Shown here: piece by piece, positions 6,940 through 14,611 of the stretch
Layout of the letters: every line of letters begins with the position of its first letter
Position numbering within the stretch: the first letter of the stretch is position 1
Assembly: GCA_937919625.1 (NCBI GenBank)
Contig: CALFRK010000091.1
Span: forward strand, 1-49,950
Reading direction: 5' to 3'
Source of the DNA: an uncultured Ilumatobacter sp.
Lineage (GTDB): Bacteria > Actinomycetota > Acidimicrobiia > Acidimicrobiales > Ilumatobacteraceae
DNA: 49,950 bases
Notes under the pieces: model-generated
The model's input: the letters and a program-made list of their open reading frames with translations, nothing else
What the model was told of the DNA's origin: nothing
The model's database searches: none
Position numbers and translations under genes: made by a program

Positions 6940-8145
6940 GTGAAGCTCACCAATGTCAAGTCGTACGTGATCAAGACTGACGCTCCACACCTCGGTGGAT
7001 TGCTCTGGTACTTCGTGAAACTCGAAACCGACGAGGGCTACGAGGGGTGGGGTGAAACCGCTGTCCTGTCCACGCTGATGGGCCTTGAGGATGGCTACGA
7101 GGCGATGGTAAGAGGCGTGTTCGACACCCATCTCAAGGGCGAGGACGCATTGGGTCCTGAGACGATATACAACAAGCTCTACACCTCTCTGACCGCCCGC
7201 CATCCCGACTACGTGATGCAGGGCATCATCAGCGCATTCGACATCGCCCTGTGGGATATCTGCGGCAAGTTCTACAAGACGCCCGTCTACAACTTGCTCG
7301 GCGGCAAGTGCCGCGACCGGATCCGCACCTACACCTACATCTACGACCTCGAGGCGCAGGGCGGCCTGCGTGCCGCGGCAGGCAGCTGGACCACCGATCC
7401 TGATCGGCTGGCCGTTCTGGCCGCTGGTCTCGTCGACGAGGGGTTCACGGCTCTGAAGTTTGACCCCGTGCCACAGCAGAAGCTGAAGCAGGGCATGCGG
7501 CCCCCCTTCGAGCTGTCGCTGGCCGAATACGAACACGCCGACAAAGCGGTTGGAGCGATCCGTGACGCCGTCGGCAACCGCGCCGACATCCTGATCGGCA
7601 CACACGGGCAGATCACACCATCGGCAGCCCGCCGGTTGGCGGCGAGAATCGAGCATCACGATCCGTTGTGGCTCGAAGAGCCCTGCCCGCCCGAGAACTA
7701 TCAGCAGATGGGCCGGATTGCCCAGAGCACGACGATTCCGGTCGCCACCGGTGAGCGGCTCGTCACGCCGTACGAGTTCCAGAACCTCTTCGCCGAAGGG
7801 GCGTGCGCGTTCGCCCAGCCCGACTTGGGAAGCTGCGGTGGGATCACGGCGTGCAAGAAGATCTCGAACATTGCCGAAGCGAACTACGTGCTGATGGCCC
7901 CGCATGTGTGGGGAGGGCCGGTGATCACCGCGGCAGCGCTACAGATCGACGCCAATGTTCCCAACTTCCTGATCCAGGAGAGCATCTACAAGTCGCGCGG
8001 GTTCTTCGACGAGATCGTGAAGGAACCGTTCGAGTGGGAGAGCGGTGACCTGATCGTCTCTGACCGGCCAGGTATCGGCATCGAGCTCGACGAAGACAAG
8101 CTCGAGGGCTATCGAGGCAGGTTCGTCGATTTCGCGACCTACTGA
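6940..8145 (+). CDS. Mandelate racemase/muconate lactonizing enzyme family protein (galactonate-dehydratase-like)
   Basis: A 401-residue enolase-superfamily enzyme: alpha/beta capping domain (residues 1-125) and a TIM barrel. Features include FDIALWDICGK, K173-x-D175 in ALKFDP, E246/E247 in LWLEEP, E272 in ATGERL and the catalytic-type His322 in MAPHVWGG. In D-galactonate dehydratases the metal ligands are spaced Asp-26-Glu-26-Glu. Here E246 and E272 fit, but the Asp position is G220, in IGTHGQ, whereas H222 is kept. The family abstracts a proton alpha to a carboxylate, so an aldonate or anhydro-aldonate is expected. It starts with GTG at 6940 and leads the operon that ends in GH42. Dehydratase or cycloisomerase activity cannot be chosen from sequence alone. 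Confidence 0.8.
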   Translation: MKLTNVKSYVIKTDAPHLGGLLWYFVKLETDEGYEGWGETAVLSTLMGLEDGYEAMVRGVFDTHLKGEDALGPETIYNKLYTSLTARHPDYVMQGIISAFDIALWDICGKFYKTPVYNLLGGKCRDRIRTYTYIYDLEAQGGLRAAAGSWTTDPDRLAVLAAGLVDEGFTALKFDPVPQQKLKQGMRPPFELSLAEYEHADKAVGAIRDAVGNRADILIGTHGQITPSAARRLAARIEHHDPLWLEEPCPPENYQQMGRIAQSTTIPVATGERLVTPYEFQNLFAEGACAFAQPDLGSCGGITACKKISNIAEANYVLMAPHVWGGPVITAAALQIDANVPNFLIQESIYKSRGFFDEIVKEPFEWESGDLIVSDRPGIGIELDEDKLEGYRGRFVDFATY

Positions 8146-8221
8146 TCCCCAAGTAACACCGTGTGATCAGCCCGCAGCTGCGAACACGACAGACATCAAC
8201 TCGTTGTCGAGGTGACACAGA

Positions 8222-9682
8222 ATGAGTGCGCTGAGCGTCAGAATCGGGTTCGTTCCCTCGTATCGACCGTACGGACCGATACCGCCGTGGGTCGTCTCGA
8301 TGAGAGCGAGCGCGATCGCCGCCCTCGAACAGATCGAAGGGCTCACGCTCGTCTTCCCGAAGATCCATCCCGAGGACCCCACCACCACCGATGGCGTCGA
8401 GGGCTTCTCCCCGGATGGCTGCGTCTGCAACCTGGATGAGGCCGATGCCGTCGCCGAATATTTCATGCATCAGAAGGTTGACGCCATCATTGTCGGTGCC
8501 ATGAATTTCGGCGATGAGCGGTCGGCGATCAAGGTCGCCGAGCTGCTCGATGTGCCGACGTTTCTCTACGCCACGAAAGAGCCGCCGGCCCTCGAGAACC
8601 GGTCGTTGGCACGCCAATCCGACTCGTACTGCGGCACGATCGCGATCGCCGCAGGCCTGTATCGCCGGAGACTCCACTATCACTTCGGCGGCATCTTCTT
8701 CCACGATGAGTCAGAGTTCACCGAATCGATCGACACCTTCGTGCGAGCGGTCGCTGTCAAGAAGTCGCTGTTCAATGCCCGCATCGGACAGATCGGTGTC
8801 CGTCCCCAGACTTTCGAGTCGGTCGGCTTCGACGAGATCGCGATGGCCCGCAAGTTCAACCAGAACGTGATCTATTCCGAGCTGTCGGCATTGGTGAACC
8901 AAGCCCAAGACCTCGCCGACGACGACCCTCGTGTCGTCGTCTTGATCGACGCCATGCACAGCTCTGCTCAACAGATCACGGTGACGGAAGATTGGGTCGT
9001 CAAGGCAGCCAAATTGGAGGCCACGATCGCCGAGTTCTGGAGAGTCAACAAGCTCAGCGCCGTGTCGATCCAGTGTTGGCCGGTCATCCAACGCTCATGG
9101 GGTATGTCCGTGTGCGCTGTGCTGGGCAGTCTCACGGGGAAGGGAATGCCGGTCGCCTGTGAGGCGGACACGATGGGAGCGTTGGCAATGCTGGCGGGGT
9201 ACAGCGCCGGGCTGGGAACGACCGACCCACACTTCGTCGACTGGACCATTCAGCATCGTGACAACCCCAATCGGTTCCTCTCGTGGCATTGCGGGAATGC
9301 CCCAGTCAGCTTGGCCGCCGCCGAGCAGCCAGTCGCGCTCCGGTCGCGTGTCGACATGGTCGGCGACGGACAGCCGACCGAGAACGACGTGATGGCGGGT
9401 CTGTACCAGTTCCAGATCAAGCCTGGCGACGTCACGTTCTGCCGTTTGAGCGAAGTCGGCGATCAGTGGAAGATGCTGATCGTCCCCGGCCGAGTCGTTC
9501 CCTCCGACGAGGTGTTGAACGGCACCTGGGCCTGGATCGAGGTGCCGGATCACGAGCGCCTGTATCGCTCGATCGTGGAGAATGGTTTCATCCACCATGC
9601 CAGCATGGCCCACGGCAACCAGGTGGAGAGCCTGTCGTTGGCGTGCAAGCTGATGGACATCGAGCCTGTGATCGTCTGGTAG
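8222..9682 (+). CDS. L-fucose/L-arabinose isomerase-like ketol isomerase
   Basis: A 486-residue protein with the overall plan of the FucI/AraA isomerase fold. The C-terminal half contains the diagnostic CEADTMGALAML (E314) and SWHCGNAP (H356), which with an Asp near D340 are the likely Mn2+ ligands. The N-terminal half has the Rossmann-like segment VDAIIVGAMNFG. Members interconvert aldoses and ketoses. With a PfkB kinase and class II aldolase immediately downstream, an aldose-to-ketose step on the sugar released by GH42 is the simplest role, for example galactose to tagatose or a fucose-like sugar. It has an excellent ribosome binding site (GAGGTGA, six bases before ATG). Confidence 0.8.
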   Translation: MSALSVRIGFVPSYRPYGPIPPWVVSMRASAIAALEQIEGLTLVFPKIHPEDPTTTDGVEGFSPDGCVCNLDEADAVAEYFMHQKVDAIIVGAMNFGDERSAIKVAELLDVPTFLYATKEPPALENRSLARQSDSYCGTIAIAAGLYRRRLHYHFGGIFFHDESEFTESIDTFVRAVAVKKSLFNARIGQIGVRPQTFESVGFDEIAMARKFNQNVIYSELSALVNQAQDLADDDPRVVVLIDAMHSSAQQITVTEDWVVKAAKLEATIAEFWRVNKLSAVSIQCWPVIQRSWGMSVCAVLGSLTGKGMPVACEADTMGALAMLAGYSAGLGTTDPHFVDWTIQHRDNPNRFLSWHCGNAPVSLAAAEQPVALRSRVDMVGDGQPTENDVMAGLYQFQIKPGDVTFCRLSEVGDQWKMLIVPGRVVPSDEVLNGTWAWIEVPDHERLYRSIVENGFIHHASMAHGNQVESLSLACKLMDIEPVIVW

Positions 9683-9688
9683 GTCGCC

Positions 9689-10654
9689 GTGACAAGCCCA
9701 ACCGTGGTGGGCGTCGGGCTCAGCACGCTCGACATCGTTCAACGACTCGAACACCTACCGACCTGGGACAACCCAGGCAGGATCGATGACATCTTGTTCG
9801 ATGGCGGTGGACCGGCCGCGACCGCTCTGGCCACGGTCTCTCGCTTCGGCGAACGCACGGGATTCGTCGGCACGGTCGGCAACGACTGGGTGGGTGAGGT
9901 CAAACTTCGCTCATTGCGCGAACACGGCGTCGATGTCACACGTGTCCGTTCGCGTGACCAACCGGAGACGCAGGTCATCTTCTGCTACGTCGACTCGCGC
10001 TCGGGTGAACGGATCTTCTCGGGGTCGAAGGACTTCGGGCGTGATCCGCTTCGGGTAGCCGAACTCGACGAGGCGTACATCGCGGGCGCCGAACTCCTGC
10101 ACATGGACGGATTTCATCACGAAGCAGCACTCCAGGCAGCGCGATGGATGAAGGCGGCAGGGAAGACGGTGGTGCTCGACGGATCCGCTGTGTCCGGCAA
10201 CACGCTTCCACCACAGTTCGCCGCATTGGTCGAATTCACCGATGTTCTGGTGTGCGGCGACGGGTTCGTGCAGGCCCTGACCGGACACGACGACGACATC
10301 GCGGCCGCGACGTCGGCGCTCGAACGCGGGCCGGAGATCGTGGTCATCACCAAGGGCGCCGAGGGCAGTCATCTCGTGACTGCCTCAGAACGGCTCGTTG
10401 CGCCTGCCTTCCCCATCGACGTCGTCGACACCACCGGTGCAGGCGATGTGTTCCATGGCGCATTCATCTATGGCCTGCTCCAGGATTGGTCCCTGGACCA
10501 GGTCCTCGAGTTCTCCTCGGCGACAGCGGCGCTCGCGTGCACCCGACTCGGCGGCCGAGCAGGAATCCCCACACTTGCGGAAGTTCTGCTCCTCCTGCAG
10601 GAACACGCGACCACTCGGCGCGTGCAACACCACGATCGAGAGGCAGATCGATGA
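9689..10654 (+). CDS. PfkB-family carbohydrate kinase
   Basis: A 321-residue ribokinase-fold sugar kinase. It shows the N-terminal PfkB glycine motif FDGGGPAATALA, VGTVGNDWVG, and the C-terminal signature D247-TTGAGD, where D253 is the catalytic base. The tail CTRLGGRAGIPTL resembles the ketohexokinase/sulfofructose-kinase-like branch. GTG at 9689 with AGG just upstream begins six bases after the isomerase stop. The aldolase start overlaps its stop by four bases (ATGA). Likely role: phosphorylation of the ketose made by the isomerase. A 2-keto-3-deoxy-aldonate kinase role is the alternative, because KDG kinases share this fold and an enolase-family enzyme is in the same operon. Confidence 0.85.
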   Translation: MTSPTVVGVGLSTLDIVQRLEHLPTWDNPGRIDDILFDGGGPAATALATVSRFGERTGFVGTVGNDWVGEVKLRSLREHGVDVTRVRSRDQPETQVIFCYVDSRSGERIFSGSKDFGRDPLRVAELDEAYIAGAELLHMDGFHHEAALQAARWMKAAGKTVVLDGSAVSGNTLPPQFAALVEFTDVLVCGDGFVQALTGHDDDIAAATSALERGPEIVVITKGAEGSHLVTASERLVAPAFPIDVVDTTGAGDVFHGAFIYGLLQDWSLDQVLEFSSATAALACTRLGGRAGIPTLAEVLLLLQEHATTRRVQHHDREADR

Positions 10655-11505
10655 GTCTCGTCCGTATCAAGGACCACCTCGAAGCAGCAAGGGCAGGCGG
10701 CTACGCGATTCCGCTGATCGACGTCTTCGAGATGCAGGGGGCACGAGGAACGTTCGACGCGATCGCTGAGAAACAGGCGCCGGCGATCGTTGCGGTGTAC
10801 GCGCACCTGATCGACCTTCCGGACGCCGAGGCATTCGCGGCGTACTTGAAGATGATGGCGGAACGCGTTGCTGCCCCGGTGTCGGTCATGCTCGACCACG
10901 GCGAGAACGTCGAGCAATGTCTGAAGGCGATCTCGCTCGGGTTCACGGACGTCATGTACGACGGCTCGAAGTTGCCGATCGCCGAGAATGTCTCGAAGAC
11001 GCTCGAGGTCGTTGCCGCTGCGCGGCCACTCGGCATCGGAGTCGAGGCTGAGTTGGGCCATGTCGGGAATGCCGCCGACTACGCCGACTTTGCCGCCAAG
11101 CGCCAGGGTTTCACCGATCCCGAGAGTGTCGTTCCGTTCCTCGAAGCGACCGGCGTCGACTACTTGGCGGTCGCGTTCGGAACAGCCCATGGCGTGTTCA
11201 AGGGCGACCCGCAACTCGATCTCGAGCTCTTCAAGCACATCGCATCCCTGGTGGATGTCCCTCTGGTCATGCATGGTGGGTCAGGCCTGACGGACGAGCA
11301 GTTCACGGCCGCCATCGCCGCCGGCGTGGCGAAGATCAATGTGGCAACCAACTTGGTCATCGGCGCCAGCAAGGCAATGAAGAAGGAGGCAGCTGGTGAC
11401 GCTGCCAACCTGTTCACGATCAGCACTGCAGCTCGCAAGGCCTACAAGGACGGCGTCGGCGGGGTGCTCGAACTGTTCGGTAGCGCAGGCAAGGCGGCGG
11501 CGTGA
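10651..11505 (+). CDS. Class II (zinc) ketose-bisphosphate-type aldolase
   Basis: A 284-residue class II aldolase of the FbaA/GatY/KbaY group. Catalytic Asp and first Zn ligand are D82-H83 in MLDHGE, followed by E134 in VEAELGHVG, H180 in FGTAHG and H208 in MHGGSG; the phosphate loop is GGSGLTD with INVATN near the C terminus. The family cleaves ketose phosphates to dihydroxyacetone phosphate and an aldehyde. Coupled to the preceding kinase, it would split a ketose 1-phosphate or bisphosphate such as a tagatose ester. ATG at 10651 overlaps the kinase stop; the mutarotase start follows directly. Confidence 0.87.
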   Translation: MSLVRIKDHLEAARAGGYAIPLIDVFEMQGARGTFDAIAEKQAPAIVAVYAHLIDLPDAEAFAAYLKMMAERVAAPVSVMLDHGENVEQCLKAISLGFTDVMYDGSKLPIAENVSKTLEVVAAARPLGIGVEAELGHVGNAADYADFAAKRQGFTDPESVVPFLEATGVDYLAVAFGTAHGVFKGDPQLDLELFKHIASLVDVPLVMHGGSGLTDEQFTAAIAAGVAKINVATNLVIGASKAMKKEAAGDAANLFTISTAARKAYKDGVGGVLELFGSAGKAAA

Positions 11506-12494
11506 TGAAGTTCGGCTACGACGTCGGCACCCACCCTGATTTCGCCAAGGAGACGGTGAGTCTCTACGGCGAGGACGACGCCGGCGAGCGACAGATCGAG
11601 ATCACCTATTCCCCGCAGATGGGCTGCAACATGTTCAGCCTGCTGCACGACGGGATCGAGTACCTCCTGGACACAACGTCGACCGCCCAGGGGCCGGCCT
11701 TGCTGGGATCTCCGATCTTGTATCCCAGCCCGAACCGGATCCGGAACGCCCGTTTCGAATTCGACGACCGCCAGTTCTGCTTCGAGCCGAACGACGGCAC
11801 GAACTTCCTGCACGGGCTGGTGGCGAAGACCGCATGGACGGGCGAGACACCAGAACCCGTTGACGATGGCATTGCGGTTCGCAACTCGATCTCGTTTGTC
11901 CCCGGTTCGGACCTGTACGAGCAGTTTCCGATACAGCATCGTTTGGAGCTGACGTACACCCTTCACGAGAATCGAGTCAGCCTGGACTTCGCTGTGATCA
12001 ATCTCGACGACACACACCGGCTCCCGTTCGGCCTGGGGATACATCCATACTTCAACCTGATCGGCACTCGTGACGACGTCAGGCTGGATGTGCCGGCCAG
12101 GAAGTGGATGGAGGCCACGGATCTGCTGCCATCCGGTCGCCTCGTCGATCTTGCGAACAGCCCCGGAGATTTCCGTGAACCGAAGTTGCTGTCGGAGCTC
12201 GATCTGGATGATGTCTTCTGGGGGCTCGAACCTGATCTCCCGCAGGTCATCTACTACGAGAACATCGGCGTCCGTCTGACGCTGTCCGCTTCGGACATCT
12301 TCACCCACACCTGCATCTTCTGCCCGCCCAAGTACCCGATCTTCTGCGTCGAGAATCAGACGTGCTCGGCCGATGCACACAATCTCTACGCCCAAGGGTT
12401 CACCGAGGAGTCGAATCTGTTGATTCTCGAACCGGGAGAGAGCCGCGCGGGCCGGATCGAGATCCGCATTGACGAGATTGGGCTGGCGCCCTGA
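11505..12494 (+). CDS. Aldose 1-epimerase (mutarotase) family protein
   Basis: A 329-residue beta-sandwich galactose-mutarotase-like protein. Signature features are the arginine in PSPNRIRN, the catalytic His in NFLHGL, a second His in GLGIHPYF and a catalytic Glu candidate near the C terminus in LILEPGES. It interconverts alpha and beta anomers, supplying the anomer preferred by kinase or isomerase. ATG at 11505 shares one base with the aldolase stop (TGATG); GTG at 11502 is also possible. The stop again overlaps the GH42 start, so the six-gene operon is tightly coupled from 9689 on. The exact sugar is unknown; galactose is favoured by the neighbouring galactosidases. Confidence 0.84.
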   Translation: MKFGYDVGTHPDFAKETVSLYGEDDAGERQIEITYSPQMGCNMFSLLHDGIEYLLDTTSTAQGPALLGSPILYPSPNRIRNARFEFDDRQFCFEPNDGTNFLHGLVAKTAWTGETPEPVDDGIAVRNSISFVPGSDLYEQFPIQHRLELTYTLHENRVSLDFAVINLDDTHRLPFGLGIHPYFNLIGTRDDVRLDVPARKWMEATDLLPSGRLVDLANSPGDFREPKLLSELDLDDVFWGLEPDLPQVIYYENIGVRLTLSASDIFTHTCIFCPPKYPIFCVENQTCSADAHNLYAQGFTEESNLLILEPGESRAGRIEIRIDEIGLAP

Positions 12495-14563
12495 TGTTCT
12501 ATGGAGTTGCGTACTACCCAGAGCACTGGCCGGAGGAAGACTGGGAACGTGATGCCGGCAATATTCGCGAGTGCGGTATGGACGGTGTCCGGATCGGCGA
12601 GTTCGCCTGGTCCAGGATGGAGCCAGAGGAAAGCGTCTTCAGTTTCGATTGGCTGGATCGAGCGATCGACACACTCGGCGAGGCAGGCCTGCAAGTGATC
12701 CTGGGCACTCCAACAGCGACACCTCCATCGTGGCTCGTGCACAAACACCCGGAAATCCTGCCGATCGATGTCAACGGCGTTCAGATGAAGAACGGGGTGC
12801 GCAAGTACTACTGCCACTCCAACATGACCTACCGGGACTACTGCCGAAAGATCGCCACCGAACTCGCCCAACGTTACGGGGACAATCCACACGTGGTGGG
12901 CTGGCAGGTCGACAACGAGTTCGGAGATCACGACACGACGAGGTGCTACTGCCAGTACTGTCGCCAAGCGTTCATCGACTGGTGCCAGAAGAAATACGGC
13001 TCCGTCACCGAGATGAACAGTGCCTGGGGCACCGTCTTTTGGAGTCAGGAGTACTCAGCGTGGGCTGAGATCGATCTGCCGTACCCACGCCGCGAGATCG
13101 GATTGAATCCCAGCCACCTGCTCGACTACTACCGGTTCGCTTCCGATCAGGTGGTGAGCTTCTGCCAGAACCAGGTGTCGGTCCTGCGCGACACCATTTC
13201 GGAACGGCAGTGGTTGACGACGAATGTGATCGCGACGTACTGGGAGATCGACCTTCACGACCTGGCTGAGCAGCTCGACTTCATCAGTTGGGACTGCTAC
13301 TCCGTGATCGACGCCATGTCGCCGGTGCGTCACCCGAGCGTGGGCCCGGCTCCTCCGATCAACTGGCCGGCTCGTCCCGAGATGTACTCGCTGGTGCACG
13401 ACATGATGCGCAGTGTCACGAAGCAGCCGTTCTGGGTGATGGAGACCGCTGGCGAGGACCGACTCGTGTCGTATCACACGCTTGCGCACGGGGGAGGAGG
13501 CGTCAACTTCTTTCGATGGAGAGGTTCTCGGTTCGGTGCTGAGCAATCTCGAGGAGGGTTCGAATACCACGGCGTGTTGGGCGATCGTTTTCACGAAGAC
13601 CATGAACTCTCGTCGGAACTGGACCGGCTCAGAGCTCCCTTGGCCTCAACGGAGTTCTCAGCCCAAGTCGGGCTGCTGTTTTCGTTCGACATGGGCTGGG
13701 CCTACGACATCAACTTTGTCTATCCGCGGTCGACGTGGATCGATGGTGTCGGATACTGGCGGCTTCTCGAGGAGTACTACGGAGCGTTCTGGAGAGAGAA
13801 CATCTCGATCCAGCCACTGGGAGCCGACGACGATCTCACGCGATACCCAGTGCTCGTGGTTCCATGCTTGTATCTGACCAGTGCTGCGATCAACGCCAGG
13901 TTGAGCGAGTATGTGGAACAGGGCGGCACGCTGATCGTCGGGCCGGCGTCGGGAACCAAGGATTGGAGCAACGTCTACCTCGACGCGCTCCCACCTGACG
14001 GTGAACTGAAGACCGTGTTCGGCTGCGAGTTGATCGGCTCGGGCCACGTCGGCTCATTCGAAGACGTGTTGAAGGTGACCATGACTCCTGATGCACCGTT
14101 TGCCTGCGACCGGGAATTCTCGATCAAGTCGGAATCGACTGGAGTGTTCGGAGCCTTCGACCCCAGGCGGCCAGCAGAGGTGCTGCGCCCGACGACGGCG
14201 CGTGTGTTCGGCTATTTCTCCACGGGTCAGCCGGCTTGCACGATCAATCGGTATGGAAGTGGGATCGCCGTCTACCTCGGATTCAGTCCCGATGGGAACC
14301 TCATGCGCGAGCTGATCGGCTGGCTCGAGGCTGAGCAGAAGGTGAGTCCTTTGATGAAGACCCCGGATGGTGTGGAGGTGACCGTCCGGAAAGGTGAACA
14401 CACCGAGGTGGTCTTTGTCGTCAACCACACCTCATCGGCGACCACCGTACGTTTGGACAGGACCTACAAGGACTTGGTCCGAGACTGCGTCTTGCCGGAT
14501 CTCGTGGAGATCGCCCCCCATCACACCCTGGTGCTCGCGGAGGTTCGCTCGGCGGGGCGGTGA
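12494..14563 (+). CDS. GH42 beta-galactosidase
   Basis: A 689-residue glycoside hydrolase family 42 enzyme with the usual three domains: catalytic TIM barrel (1-390), trimerisation/Rossmann-like domain (about 395-610) and C-terminal beta domain. The acid/base is E142 in WQVDNEFG and the nucleophile E317 in FWVMETAGED. Cysteines C107, C151, C153 and C156 match the zinc cluster known in GH42. No signal peptide is visible, so hydrolysis is cytoplasmic, acting on imported beta-galactosides. ATG overlaps the mutarotase stop (TGATG). It is the last gene of the operon and converges on the GH36 gene. Confidence 0.92.
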   Translation: MFYGVAYYPEHWPEEDWERDAGNIRECGMDGVRIGEFAWSRMEPEESVFSFDWLDRAIDTLGEAGLQVILGTPTATPPSWLVHKHPEILPIDVNGVQMKNGVRKYYCHSNMTYRDYCRKIATELAQRYGDNPHVVGWQVDNEFGDHDTTRCYCQYCRQAFIDWCQKKYGSVTEMNSAWGTVFWSQEYSAWAEIDLPYPRREIGLNPSHLLDYYRFASDQVVSFCQNQVSVLRDTISERQWLTTNVIATYWEIDLHDLAEQLDFISWDCYSVIDAMSPVRHPSVGPAPPINWPARPEMYSLVHDMMRSVTKQPFWVMETAGEDRLVSYHTLAHGGGGVNFFRWRGSRFGAEQSRGGFEYHGVLGDRFHEDHELSSELDRLRAPLASTEFSAQVGLLFSFDMGWAYDINFVYPRSTWIDGVGYWRLLEEYYGAFWRENISIQPLGADDDLTRYPVLVVPCLYLTSAAINARLSEYVEQGGTLIVGPASGTKDWSNVYLDALPPDGELKTVFGCELIGSGHVGSFEDVLKVTMTPDAPFACDREFSIKSESTGVFGAFDPRRPAEVLRPTTARVFGYFSTGQPACTINRYGSGIAVYLGFSPDGNLMRELIGWLEAEQKVSPLMKTPDGVEVTVRKGEHTEVVFVVNHTSSATTVRLDRTYKDLVRDCVLPDLVEIAPHHTLVLAEVRSAGR

Positions 14564-14611
14564 GGGTTTGGCCTGTGGGGGCCACGGCTGAAGCACAACA
14601 CAATGCTGGAT

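Noticed and set aside
8222-12494. Sulfoquinovose (sulfoglycolysis) pathway
   Set aside because: The isomerase-kinase-aldolase-mutarotase-DeoR set resembles sulfo-EMP, and the kinase tail is similar to sulfofructose kinase. However, the sulfonate-binding Arg that I recall in that kinase appears to be Gly here, no sulfoquinovosidase or sulfonate exporter is present, and the neighbours are galactosidases.
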